A DNA stretch of 36,766 nt from an uncultured Bacillota bacterium (GCA_947073765.1 CAMTMZ010000027.1:1-36766), one strand, 5' to 3'. Positions 16,530 to 24,844 are shown, counted from the first letter of the stretch. A program made the numbers and translations. Notes: generated by a model not told the origin, from the sequence alone.

Positions 16530-17645
16530 ATGCCGCCCCTGAGCATTTTGATAAAGCCGGCCTCCAGCACCTGCAATCTGTGCTGCGCCTATTGTTTTTA
16601 TGCCGACGAAGCCAGTGTGCGCGCCGTGCCCAATTACGGCCTGATGCCCCGGGAGGTGAGCCACACCCTGATCGAGAAGGCCGCGGGGGCGGCGGAAGGC
16701 TCTATAACGTTCCTGTTTCAGGGCGGCGAACCGACCTTGGCGGGGCTGGACTTCTACCGGGATTTTGTCTCCCATGTGAAAGAGACAGTCCCCCGGGGGC
16801 TGGCAGTTCAGTATGCCATTCAGACAAACGGGATGCTGCTGAACGGGGACTGGTGCCGTTTTTTTCAGGAAAACCGCTTTCTGGTGGGCCTGTCTCTGGA
16901 CGGGACCCGGGAGTGCCACGACCGGTTCCGCCGGGACGGAGCGGGAAAGGGCACCTACGACCGGGTGGTACGGGCGGCCCGACAGCTGGAGGAGTACGCA
17001 GTGGAGTACAATGTGCTCACCGTGGTGACCGGCTACCTGGCCAGACATGTCCAGAGCGTATTCAGGACCCTGTGTAAGGAGGGCTTTCGATTCCAGCAGT
17101 ATATCCCCTGTTTGGACCCTTTGGAGGGGGGCAGAGGCAGACAGAATTTTTCGCTGACGCCAAAGCAGTATGAGGAATTTTTGAAGACCCTCTTTGACCT
17201 GTGGTACCGGGAGCTGGAGCAGGGCCGGTATTGGTCCGTCCGGTACTTTGACAATCTGGTGTGGATGCTGGGCGGACATGCCCCGGAGCAGTGTTCCATG
17301 CGGGGGTGCTGCGGCTTGCAGTATCTGGTGGAGGCGGACGGGAGCGTCTATCCCTGTGATTTCTACGGTCTGGACCAGTACCGGCTGGGGAATATTCTTC
17401 AAAATTCCTGGGAGGAGCTGGACCGGGTTCGGGAGGAGACTAAATTTGTGGAGGAGTCCCGGCGTGTCCCGGAGGAGTGCGGGGGCTGCCAGTGGTATCC
17501 CCTGTGCCGCAACGGCTGCCGCCGGGACCGGACGGTGGAGGAGGATGGGCTGGGACGCAATTACTACTGCCGGGCCTACGCCGGATTTTTCACCTACGCC
17601 CTCCCCCGTTTGCGTCAGGCCCATAAGATGCTGAAAACGAGGTGA
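16530..17645 (+). CDS. Anaerobic sulfatase-maturating enzyme (radical SAM/SPASM)
   Basis: The 371-residue enzyme oxidises the active-site Cys of sulfatases to formylglycine without oxygen. It has the N-terminal radical SAM motif C15-x3-C19-x2-C22 (STCNLCCAYC), FQGGEPTLAG, QTNGMLLN and the anSME-typical SLDGTRECHDRFR. The SPASM region near the C-terminus carries two auxiliary clusters: CSMRGCCGLQYLVEADGSVYPCDFYG and CGGCQWYPLCRNGCRRD are visible in part, both characteristic of anSMEs. Start at 16530 follows AAGGAGGAG by 6 bases. Its target is most likely the sulfatase at 13985, which has the Cys-type signature. Family assignment is strong. Confidence 0.9.
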   Translation: MPPLSILIKPASSTCNLCCAYCFYADEASVRAVPNYGLMPREVSHTLIEKAAGAAEGSITFLFQGGEPTLAGLDFYRDFVSHVKETVPRGLAVQYAIQTNGMLLNGDWCRFFQENRFLVGLSLDGTRECHDRFRRDGAGKGTYDRVVRAARQLEEYAVEYNVLTVVTGYLARHVQSVFRTLCKEGFRFQQYIPCLDPLEGGRGRQNFSLTPKQYEEFLKTLFDLWYRELEQGRYWSVRYFDNLVWMLGGHAPEQCSMRGCCGLQYLVEADGSVYPCDFYGLDQYRLGNILQNSWEELDRVREETKFVEESRRVPEECGGCQWYPLCRNGCRRDRTVEEDGLGRNYYCRAYAGFFTYALPRLRQAHKMLKTR

Positions 17646-17649
17646 TCTC

Positions 17650-18435
17650 ATGGTGGTATTTTTCCTTGTGGCCTTGGGGGCCAGCGCGGTGGGGGCCGTC
17701 TGCGGCATCGGCGGCGGGGTCATCATTAAGCCTGTGCTGGATCTGCTCCATCTGGAGACGGTGCCGACCATCAGCTTTTTATCCGGCTGCACCGTACTGA
17801 CCATGAGCTGCTACTCGGTGGGCAAGTCGCTTCTGGCGGGGGAGAAAAGCGTCTCTCTGGACGTGGGAACGCCGCTGGCCGTTGGAGCGGCGGCGGGCGG
17901 TCTGCTGGGCAATCAGCTGTTTGCCCTGGCGCGTCAGCTGTGGGACGACCCCGACCGGGTGGGGTCGATCCAGGCCGCCTGTCTGGCCGCCGTTACAGTA
18001 GGGACGCTCCTGTACACACTGAATAAGGCCCGCATCCCCACGCACCGGCTCCAAAATAAGGGGGCCTGTGCCGCCATCGGTCTGGCGCTGGGCTGTATGT
18101 CCAGCTTCCTGGGGATCGGCGGCGGGCCCATCAACTTGGTGGTACTGTATTTCTTTTTCAGCATGGATACCAAAACGGCCGCCGCCAACAGCCTGTACAT
18201 CATCTTGTTCAGCCAGCTGTGCAGCTTGCTGACCACGCTTCTAACCAACTCTGTCCCCGACTTACGATGGACGGTACTGGTGCTGATGGCGGCAGGTGGG
18301 CTGGGGGGAGGTATTTTGGGCAGAAAACTGAACCGAAAGATGAAGGGCGAGTCGGTGGAGCGGCTGTTTATCGCGCTGATGGTAGTAATTATCTGTGTCA
18401 GCGTGTTTAACGCATGGCGGTACGCGGTTCAATGA
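17650..18435 (+). CDS. TauE/SafE family membrane transporter (probable sulfate/sulfite exporter)
   Basis: A 261-residue protein with about 8 hydrophobic segments in two repeats. Both repeats carry the TauE/SafE glycine-rich signature: GAVCGIGGGVIIKPVL near residue 15 and MSSFLGIGGGPINLVVLY near residue 155. Family members are linked to export of sulfite, sulfate or sulfoacetate. The gene follows the maturase after 4 bases, so it is part of the sulfatase operon. The obvious role is removing the sulfate released by the cytoplasmic sulfatase; this is inference from context, since family members with other anion substrates exist. Confidence 0.82.
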   Translation: MVVFFLVALGASAVGAVCGIGGGVIIKPVLDLLHLETVPTISFLSGCTVLTMSCYSVGKSLLAGEKSVSLDVGTPLAVGAAAGGLLGNQLFALARQLWDDPDRVGSIQAACLAAVTVGTLLYTLNKARIPTHRLQNKGACAAIGLALGCMSSFLGIGGGPINLVVLYFFFSMDTKTAAANSLYIILFSQLCSLLTTLLTNSVPDLRWTVLVLMAAGGLGGGILGRKLNRKMKGESVERLFIALMVVIICVSVFNAWRYAVQ

Positions 18436-18868
18436 GCAGAAATGCTGTTTGTATCGCGTATCGCCTTGTTTGTACCAGCGCATACGCTGATTTTCATTCG
18501 TTGCCCACAGACAGAGAAAACCAGCCCGCCGGGAGTATCCCAGCGGGCTGTGCGCTGTTTGCAGAACTGATCCGACATCAGTTAGATCAGGAGAATGGTG
18601 TGGAGCGGGCTGCCGTTGCGCTTCAGACCGTCCCTGGTGGCGGCTGTTGCGCTCTCTGGACTGACGCATCCCACTCGGCTCGCTAAGGCAGGCGCGTCTG
18701 CGCCTGCTTCCAGGCCGCATGGCGGTGGAGGCAGAAAGGGTCTGCTCCACCTAAACGACTTGACATTGCGGTAAAAATATACTATTGTTAATTTACAAAA
18801 ACTGCAGTGCCCTTTTGCTCCCAGCATAAAATAAGCCAACGGACAATGTGGGTAGGTGAACGACACAG
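18436..18868. other. 433-base gene-free gap
   Basis: No convincing gene was found. It holds a GC stem-loop at 18522-18550 (CAGCCCGC / GCGGGCTG, 13-base loop) that may end the sulfatase operon, a second hairpin at 18688-18707 (GCAGGCGC, GTCT, GCGCCTGC), and a promoter candidate at 18760-18788 before the kinase gene. Neither hairpin has a T-run. Confidence 0.6.
18760..18788 (+). promoter_or_regulatory. Promoter candidate for the kinase operon
   Basis: A consensus -35 TTGACA (18760-18765) is followed after 17 bases by TATTGT (18783-18788, 4 of 6). The spacer is AT-rich. It lies 80 bases before the kinase start. Confidence 0.5.
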
Positions 18869-21748
18869 ATGGTGAATTTTGTTATTGGGCTGGAGTGCTT
18901 TGGCATCTGTTTAACTTTTGTAGCTCTGATTCTGCTGCTGAACGGAGACGGGGCACGGGAACAGAAGCTGCTGATTTTTATTATGTGCGGCTCATTGGTG
19001 CAGAATGTGGGATATCTGCTGGAACTGACCTCTCCCACCATGGAAGCTGCTGTGGCGGCTGTGACGGTGGAAAATGTGGGTTCCGCCTTTGTCCCGCTGT
19101 GCTACTGCTGGTTTACGTATACCTACTGCTACGCCCGCCCGCCCAAAAAGCTGCTGCGCATCTTGGGCGCTTTCAACTTTTTAGTGCTGCCCACGGTATT
19201 TTTTAATTGGAACGGCCTTTTTTACCGGGGATTTCAGTGGCTGTCCACTGCGGACGGGTTTCATTATGTCAGCATCTCCTATGGCCCTTTGTACACCTTT
19301 TTTATGGTTACCCGTATCGTGATTCCCTACATCCTCTCCATACATACGCTGATTCGGGCAGTCCGCCTCCCCTCGGACCAGCAGGTCAGCCGCCAGTATT
19401 GGACCATTCTCGGCATCTCCTCTCTGCCAGTTGTGATGCTTGTTGTCTATGTGTTCAAGCTTATGAAGGTGTTTGACTTTACTCCGGTGACGCTGGCCAT
19501 TGCCATGTCTATGGTGGTAATCGTGGTGTGGAGCCGCCGCAACTATGACTTCCGCCATCTGGCGGCGGAGAAGGTGCTGGAAAGTCTGGGAGATGGGGTG
19601 ATTGCCCTGGACGATCACGACAGGCTGATCAGCTATAACCGGGCCGCTGCTCACATCTTTACCAGTCTGCCTGCCCATAAGCTGGGAGAAAATATCCGGG
19701 TGGTGGAGGACTTCCGAGAGGAGATGCTCAACGAGGATATTCCCTGGAGCTTTTCCATCAACGGACAGCACTACGAGTGCCACAGCAAACAGATCACAGA
19801 CGAAAACGGACGGAAGCAGGGCTGCGTGATCCTGATTCTGGATATGACTGATATCAAGGCCTATATTAACGAAATTAAGCGCGTGAGGCAGCAGGCGGAG
19901 AAGGCCAATATTGCCAAGAGTGAGTTTTTGGCCAACATGTCCCACGAGATCCGCACCCCCATGAACGCCATCATCGGCCTGAACGACATCATCATGGAGG
20001 AGTGTCCGGACCCCCAGGTCTATACCCATGCCAAAGATGTGCAGTCCGCAGCCAAAAATCTGCTGGCTATTATCAACGATATCCTGGACCTGTCCAAGGT
20101 GGAGGCGGGCAAGATGGAGCTGGTGCGTACGGACTATCACCTGAAGACCTTAGTGGACGAGGTGGTGGGTATGATGGACATGGCCGCCTCCAAGCGCGGG
20201 CTGATCATGAAATACGAGTGTGACGAAATGCTCCCCTGCCGCTACAACGGCGATGAGGGCCGTATCAAGCAGATCCTCATCAATATTCTCAATAACGCCG
20301 TCAAGTTTACCAAGGAGGGCTATGTGCGGGCCTATGTCACCGGCAGGCCCGGCAAAGATGAGGATGAGGAGATCATCTCCTTCCGGATTGAGGACACCGG
20401 CTGCGGCATTAGGGAAGAGGACCTGGGCAAGATATTTGAGGACTTCCGCCAGGTGGATTCCAAGCGCAACCGGAGCGTGGAGGGCACCGGGCTGGGGCTG
20501 GCGATTGTCAAACACCTGGTGGAGCTGATGGGCGGACATATCAATGTGGAAAGTGTCTACGGCGAGGGGACGGTGGTCACCGTCACCATTCCGCAGAAGA
20601 TTGTGGACCGCCGCTCCATTGCGGAGCTGCCCGAGATGCCGCAGACGGAGCAGGATGCCGTCTCGACTTTCATCGCTCCCGATGTGAAGGTGCTGATTGT
20701 GGATGACAACATGATCAACCGCAAGGTGGCCAGAAGCTTTTTAAAGAGCTATGCCTTTGATCTGACTGAGGCCGAGAGCGGGCCGGAGGCCATCAAGCTG
20801 GTGGGAGAAAACCGGTATGATATCATCTTTATGGATCATATGATGCCCATGATGGACGGCATTGAGGCGGCGGAAATCATCCGCCGGGACTGCGGTGAGA
20901 ACGGAACTGCCCCCGCGATCATTGCCCTTACCGCCAACGCCATGGAGGGCATGCGGGAGCGGTTTCTGGATCGGGGTTTTCAAGACTTTATTGCAAAGCC
21001 CCTGGACCGGAGGGAACTGGGACAGCTGCTGGCGCGCTGGGTCCCGGAGGAGCGCCGGCGGGCGAAAGAGGCAGAGGACGCCGGCGAGGCGGCCGCGGAC
21101 TTGAGTGCCTTTCGTATTGAGGGGATTAATATGGCGGCCGCCTCCCGCTACTCCGGCGGTGACGAGACGGGGTTCAAGGACCTTCTGGAGCTCTACTACC
21201 GGGATGGCCAGCGTAAGGGAGCGCTTTTGCGTGAGCTGGCTGAGTATGATATTTCCCGCTACTGCGTGGAGGTGCATGGGCTCAAAAGCGCTTCGGCCAA
21301 TATCGGGGCGATGGAGGTCTCTGACATGGCCCGTGCTCAGGAAAACGCTGCCAGCCAAGGGGACAGTGCGTTTATTGCCAGCCAGTTCCCCTCGATGATG
21401 AAAGCCTATGAGACGCTCCTGATGAATATTGGACTTTTTTTGGAGGAGCAGCGGCAAAATGATGCCCAGGAGGAGAAGCTTCCGCCTCTGCCTACACTGG
21501 AACTGAGAGAACAAGTGGGAGCGGCCCTGAAGAAGCTGGAGGATTTCAGGTCTCAGGAGTGCGCTGGCATGGTGGCGGATATTCTGCGCCATGAGCTGTC
21601 CCAGGATACGGCGGACAGTCTCAAGGAGATTCAGGGACAGCTGAAGCTGTATGAAGATGATAACGCGGAAGAGCTTTTGAATCAGTTATTGAGCAAACTT
21701 GAAAAGGAGGAAGGCGCAAATGATGAAACCGGAGGGGGAAACCGCTAA
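18869..21748 (+). CDS. Membrane hybrid histidine kinase with PAS, receiver and Hpt domains
   Basis: A 959-residue phosphorelay sensor. Residues 1-220 contain about seven membrane helices, a 7TM sensor region. A PAS-like domain follows (VLESLGDGVIALDDHDRLI). Then come HisKA (MSHEIRTPMNAI, phospho-His359), HATPase (N-box ILINILNNAVKFT, G-boxes DTGCGI and GTGLGLAI), a receiver (VLIVDDNMINRK, Asp656 in FMDHMMPMMDG) and an Hpt domain (HGLKSASANIG, His803). About 100 extra residues, helical and Glu/Leu-rich, follow the Hpt. The chain His359 to Asp656 to His803 can pass phosphate to the stand-alone receivers downstream. Its 3' end overlaps the next gene by 29 bases. The sensed signal is unknown. Confidence 0.88.
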   Translation: MVNFVIGLECFGICLTFVALILLLNGDGAREQKLLIFIMCGSLVQNVGYLLELTSPTMEAAVAAVTVENVGSAFVPLCYCWFTYTYCYARPPKKLLRILGAFNFLVLPTVFFNWNGLFYRGFQWLSTADGFHYVSISYGPLYTFFMVTRIVIPYILSIHTLIRAVRLPSDQQVSRQYWTILGISSLPVVMLVVYVFKLMKVFDFTPVTLAIAMSMVVIVVWSRRNYDFRHLAAEKVLESLGDGVIALDDHDRLISYNRAAAHIFTSLPAHKLGENIRVVEDFREEMLNEDIPWSFSINGQHYECHSKQITDENGRKQGCVILILDMTDIKAYINEIKRVRQQAEKANIAKSEFLANMSHEIRTPMNAIIGLNDIIMEECPDPQVYTHAKDVQSAAKNLLAIINDILDLSKVEAGKMELVRTDYHLKTLVDEVVGMMDMAASKRGLIMKYECDEMLPCRYNGDEGRIKQILINILNNAVKFTKEGYVRAYVTGRPGKDEDEEIISFRIEDTGCGIREEDLGKIFEDFRQVDSKRNRSVEGTGLGLAIVKHLVELMGGHINVESVYGEGTVVTVTIPQKIVDRRSIAELPEMPQTEQDAVSTFIAPDVKVLIVDDNMINRKVARSFLKSYAFDLTEAESGPEAIKLVGENRYDIIFMDHMMPMMDGIEAAEIIRRDCGENGTAPAIIALTANAMEGMRERFLDRGFQDFIAKPLDRRELGQLLARWVPEERRRAKEAEDAGEAAADLSAFRIEGINMAAASRYSGGDETGFKDLLELYYRDGQRKGALLRELAEYDISRYCVEVHGLKSASANIGAMEVSDMARAQENAASQGDSAFIASQFPSMMKAYETLLMNIGLFLEEQRQNDAQEEKLPPLPTLELREQVGAALKKLEDFRSQECAGMVADILRHELSQDTADSLKEIQGQLKLYEDDNAEELLNQLLSKLEKEEGANDETGGGNR

Positions 21749-22151
21749 AAAATGTATTTTAGCGGTGGATGACGCGGCGATCATTTTGTTACGGATTACC
21801 GATGCCCTGGAGGAGTATTATGATGTGGTTACGGTAAATTCCGGCGCGCGGGCTCTGAGATATCTGGAAAAGAATAAGCCGGATCTGATCCTGCTGGACA
21901 TCCGCATGATGCCTAAGGACGGCTTTGAGACCCTGCGGGAGATTCGGGATATGAAAGACCGAGCCGATATCCCTGTAATCATGCTCACCGGCATGGAGGA
22001 CAAGAAGTCGGTTATGGAGGGCATCAAGCTGGGCATCTGCGACTATATCCTGAAGCCCTTTTTCCCCGACGACCTGCGCGAACGGATTCATCGGGCTTTG
22101 GAATCCAGTGAGGAAAAACATGCGCAGCCAGATGTGGAGGAGTCGGTATGA
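21720..22151 (+). CDS. Stand-alone response-regulator receiver protein
   Basis: A 143-residue receiver domain with no output domain. CILAVDDAA provides the acidic pocket, Asp60 in LILLDIRMMPKDG is the phosphorylation site, VIMLTGMED gives the Thr switch and ILKPF the conserved Lys. The ATG at 21720 is preferred because GGAGGAAGG lies just upstream, inside the kinase tail. It overlaps the kinase gene by 29 bases and the next gene by 4 (ATGA). It probably receives phosphate from the kinase Hpt, either as a relay or as a phosphate sink. A short charged C-terminal tail is of unknown use. Confidence 0.85.
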   Translation: MMKPEGETAKKCILAVDDAAIILLRITDALEEYYDVVTVNSGARALRYLEKNKPDLILLDIRMMPKDGFETLREIRDMKDRADIPVIMLTGMEDKKSVMEGIKLGICDYILKPFFPDDLRERIHRALESSEEKHAQPDVEESV

Positions 22152-22636
22152 ATACTGCAATGACTAGGGAAGCCCTGGAGCAGATACTGGATCAGGCACT
22201 TCAGGATGTGACAGAACGCACTGCCGGTGTGTGCCTGCGTCAGGATGATCAGCCGCCAGGGGAGGATCTGTGCACGGTTCATATCACATTTGATAGAGGG
22301 TTCAATACCAGCCTTACTCTCTGCGCCGACAAGAACCTGCTGGCCCGGATGGCCCGCAACTCTTTTCATGAGGAGGCGGTATCCCTTGAGGATCTGGAGG
22401 AGTTTAGCAAGGAATACCTCAATGTGCTCTGCGGAAAGGTGACAGGGGCGATGTATCGGGCAACCCAGATACCGGCCCATTTCGGGCAGCCCACATTTTA
22501 CCATGGACGCTATGAGCCGGAGGGGCAAGAGGTGCAGTTTATCCTCACCTACTCCGACGAGCATAGTGAGGGCGCACAGCTGATTCACCATGTGCCCTGT
22601 TCTCAGGAGGACGGGACTGTTTTGGATGAGACCTGA
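22148..22636 (+). CDS. CheX-like phosphatase domain protein
   Basis: The 162-residue protein resembles the CheC/CheX/FliY family, which dephosphorylates CheY-P. The best evidence is LEEFSKEYLNVLCGKVTGAMY, which matches the E-x2-N plus glycine helix of CheX-type phosphatases, and the alternating strands afterwards. The ATG overlaps the preceding receiver gene. A CheY-like gene follows after 18 bases. The combination suggests it controls phosphate lifetime on one or both receivers. Similarity is weaker than for the neighbouring receivers, so the family call is moderate; a non-catalytic CheX-fold binding protein is an alternative. Confidence 0.65.
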   Translation: MNTAMTREALEQILDQALQDVTERTAGVCLRQDDQPPGEDLCTVHITFDRGFNTSLTLCADKNLLARMARNSFHEEAVSLEDLEEFSKEYLNVLCGKVTGAMYRATQIPAHFGQPTFYHGRYEPEGQEVQFILTYSDEHSEGAQLIHHVPCSQEDGTVLDET

Positions 22637-22654
22637 CAGAAGGGAGCATATCAA

Positions 22655-23017
22655 ATGAGCAAGAGAATTATGGTAGTGGATGATTCCCGGCTGGTCAGAG
22701 TCCAGTTGGAGGATACCTTGAAAGGGACCGACTATGTGGTCGCAGCATACTGCCGCAGCGGGGAGGATGCCATCGAACAGTACGCCGTGGTGAAGCCTGA
22801 TTTGGTGACGATGGATATTATTATGCAGGGCATGGACGGACTGGACGCCGCAGAAGTCATTTTGAAAAATCATCCTGATGCAAGGATCGTAATGATCTCA
22901 TCTTTGGCATATGAGGATACATTTGAGAGGGCTAAGGCAATTGGTGCCAGAGGCTTTATTGATAAGCCGTTTCACCAGGAACAGCTGATCAATGTATTTG
23001 AACAGGCACTGCAATAA
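22655..23017 (+). CDS. CheY-like receiver protein
   Basis: A 120-residue single-domain receiver, the length of classic CheY. IMVVDDSRLVR gives the acidic pair, Asp54 lies in LVTMDIIMQGMDG, ISSLAYED carries the Ser/Thr switch position and FIDKPF the conserved Lys. GAAGGGAG lies upstream of the ATG. It is the final gene of the signalling module, with a long perfect palindrome 131 bases downstream. It could act on the flagellar motor or relay to an unlinked output protein. Whether it is the main chemotaxis CheY cannot be decided, because no cheA, cheW or receptor genes are present. Confidence 0.85.
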   Translation: MSKRIMVVDDSRLVRVQLEDTLKGTDYVVAAYCRSGEDAIEQYAVVKPDLVTMDIIMQGMDGLDAAEVILKNHPDARIVMISSLAYEDTFERAKAIGARGFIDKPFHQEQLINVFEQALQ

Positions 23018-23147
23018 CCCCTGGTCATGGCCTGGAACATGCAGCAGTTTTGATAATTCTTTACCTTCATAGTCTGTGATAACCTGGGTGGGTTCAGCGC
23101 CGATTGAGTTTTAAAAGGCGTGAAACCCAAAGCAGGCCGGCAAAGCT

Positions 23148-23181
23148 GGGCGCCGTCTGATATTAATATCAGACGGCGCCC
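23148..23181. terminator. Perfect 34-base palindrome between convergent genes
   Basis: The arms GGGCGCCGTCTGATATT and AATATCAGACGGCGCCC are fully complementary with no loop mismatch. It lies between the CheY gene (plus) and the TetR gene (minus), so a shared bidirectional terminator is likely although no T-run follows on either strand. It could also be a protein-binding site. Confidence 0.6.
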
Positions 23182-23240
23182 GATTTACAATCAAAGGCTT
23201 GCTATGCTTCTAAAAATGAATATAGCGAGTGCGGCCTGCT

Positions 23241-23861
23241 CTAATTCGGTTTCGTTTTGCTTGGCGTGTCCGGCTTCAGGTAACCGCTCAGGCCGGTGGT
23301 CAGCAGCTGGAATACAGTGTCCTCAGTTTCCGGATTGTTCGGAAGAACGCCCTCCACAACATATTTGGCATACATTACTGTAGAAGTGAGGACATGGAGC
23401 CACAGTAAATCCTGGTTGATTTTGTCCAGAGGAGGAAAGATTTTTTTGAAAAGCTGAACCATTTGCCAAAAGGTTTTAAAGTAGGTAAAGTCACGGGTCT
23501 TGTCGTATTTTGGGAAAAAGGTGCTGTCTCGAAAGCGGTGGTAGAAAACTGTCTCGTCGGGGCGTGACGTCCAAAATCGAAAGTAGGGCAGCCAAAGGCT
23601 CTTTACCGTCTCCGTAGGGTTGGTGAGCATGGTAATCGGATTGAGTTTCAGGGGATCGAAAATTGCCGCCGCCTGCTTGTCCACATAGGTAAAGCACTCT
23701 GCGATCATTTGATCTTTGCTGTCAAAATAGCGGTAAATTGCGCCAGGCGTGATTCCGGCCAACTCACTGACGTTCTGGATACGAACACCCTCCAGACCGT
23801 ATTGACGAACAGCCTTCATGGTTGCCATCATAATCCGCGTTTTGGTGTCGTCCAAAGTCAT
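23241..23861 (-). CDS. TetR-family transcriptional regulator
   Basis: A 206-residue repressor. The N-terminal 50 residues are a TetR HTH: TRIMMATMKAVRQYGLEGVRIQ, then ELAGITPGAIYRYFDSKDQMI, with the YRYF(x)SK motif. The rest is a helical ligand domain without recognisable specificity, rich in aromatic residues (FRFW, FYHRF, FTYFKTFW), which may suit a hydrophobic ligand. The ATG at 23861 is preferred to GTG 23864 given the AAGGGA site. It is divergent from the YdcF gene, with its promoter at 23907-23935, so it may control itself and that neighbour. Target inferred from position only. Confidence 0.85.
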   Translation of the reverse strand: MTLDDTKTRIMMATMKAVRQYGLEGVRIQNVSELAGITPGAIYRYFDSKDQMIAECFTYVDKQAAAIFDPLKLNPITMLTNPTETVKSLWLPYFRFWTSRPDETVFYHRFRDSTFFPKYDKTRDFTYFKTFWQMVQLFKKIFPPLDKINQDLLWLHVLTSTVMYAKYVVEGVLPNNPETEDTVFQLLTTGLSGYLKPDTPSKTKPN

Positions 23862-23906
23862 CACATCCCTTCAAAATGCCGGTTGTACGCCTGACGCATC
23901 TGGGGA

Positions 23907-23935
23907 ATTATATACTGTTTTTCCTCTGTTGACAA
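23907..23935 (-). promoter_or_regulatory. Promoter of the TetR gene
   Basis: On the minus strand TTGTCA (23935-23930) is followed after 17 bases by TATAAT (23912-23907), 5 of 6 and 6 of 6 matches. Transcription would start about 40 bases before the gene. No clear palindromic operator stands out here. Confidence 0.65.
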
Positions 23936-24073
23936 TACTTTTTTCTGGGTGACGAGGATGAAAAACTGGCTTGACTTTTTACCGGTGATACCGCAGACTG
24001 AAAGCGGAACAAAAGCGGTACGCAATTTGAGCCCCGGCGGCAGTCGCGGGGACAGCAGGGGAAAGGAGCGAAA

Positions 24074-24730
24074 ATGGGCAACAGGGATATAATTCTGGAG
24101 GACGCACAGTGTTTGTTTGCCTTTCTTTCATATGCGGAGGAGGGACCGGAATCGGCTGATACGATCCTGGCTATGGGCAGTCAGGACCTGATGGTGGCCA
24201 ATACCGCGGCGCACGGATTTTTTAAAAAGAGTGCGCGGTGGCTGGTTTGCAGCGGGGGACTGGGCAAGGATACGGCAACGGTATTCCTTGAGCCGGAGGG
24301 AGTGCTGTACGCCCGGCGGTGCCAGCAGCTGGGTGTGCCGGCAGACCGCATTATTGTGGAGCAGAGAGCGACAAACTCGGGGGAAAATTTTCAGTATAGC
24401 AGAGCGCTGCTGGAAGAACGGGGGATATTTCCCCGCTCCGGCGCCATTGCCTGCAAGCCCTACATGGCCAGGCGGGCCTGGGCCACTGGGATGAAGCAGT
24501 GGCCGGAGGTGAGCTGGAGTGTGGTCCGCCCCGCGCTCAGTTTTATGGAGTACATCGGCCTTGGAAATGATCTGACAACGGTTTTGGAGCTGATGGTAGG
24601 GGATCTGCAGCGGATGCGGGTGTATGGAGGACATTTCCAGATTCCGGTGGCGGTACCGGATGATGTCTGGACGGCTTACGAGCGGCTGGTTGCGGCGGGC
24701 TTTGACAGATATGTGATTCAGGAAAACTAG
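24074..24730 (+). CDS. YdcF/DUF218 family protein
   Basis: A 218-residue protein of the DUF218 (YdcF/ElyC/SanA) family. Evidence is the strand ADTILAMGSQDLMVANTAA, LVCSGGLGKDT, then RIIVEQRATNSGENFQYS, which is the family's E-x2-(S/A)xxT-x-E/N motif, and the later IACKPYMARRAW. Members have a Rossmann-like fold; some bind S-adenosylmethionine and others act in envelope biology, so function is open. No signal peptide or membrane helix is present, so it is cytoplasmic. GGAAAGGAG lies upstream of the ATG. It is divergent from the TetR gene, which may regulate it. Confidence 0.75.
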   Translation: MGNRDIILEDAQCLFAFLSYAEEGPESADTILAMGSQDLMVANTAAHGFFKKSARWLVCSGGLGKDTATVFLEPEGVLYARRCQQLGVPADRIIVEQRATNSGENFQYSRALLEERGIFPRSGAIACKPYMARRAWATGMKQWPEVSWSVVRPALSFMEYIGLGNDLTTVLELMVGDLQRMRVYGGHFQIPVAVPDDVWTAYERLVAAGFDRYVIQEN

Positions 24731-24799
24731 ACTTTCTTTCAAAAGCTGTTAAAATCGTCCTCACTTTTTTTCATTTACCCCGGAATAGACGACAGGGGA

Positions 24800-24844
24800 T
24801 TGCACACTGCACAAAGCTGTGGTACAATCACACTGCGATAGTGT
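24800..24844 (+). promoter_or_regulatory. Promoter and possible operator of the ROK kinase gene
   Basis: TTGCAC (24800-24805) is followed after 17 bases by TACAAT (24823-24828). Right after the -10, ACACT-GCGAT-AGTGT (24830-24844) forms a 5-bp inverted repeat over the likely transcription start, a plausible repressor site. The RpiR regulator of this locus is a candidate binder, by inference. Confidence 0.55.

Noticed and set aside
18436-18868. tRNA or small RNA gene in the gap before the kinase
   Set aside because: Hairpins are present but no cloverleaf arms or CCA-end pattern could be drawn; only a promoter is supported.
23131-23240. Inverted pair AGCAGGCCG / CGGCCTGCT flanking a palindrome, as a possible miniature transposon
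   Set aside because: The ends are only 9 bases, no target duplication is seen, and the right copy abuts the TetR stop codon region; chance is as likely.
23941-24073. Catabolite-repression (cre) site and promoter before the YdcF gene
   Set aside because: TGAAAGCGGAACA only half matches a cre palindrome, and the TTGACT at about 23970 lacks a good -10 at the right distance.
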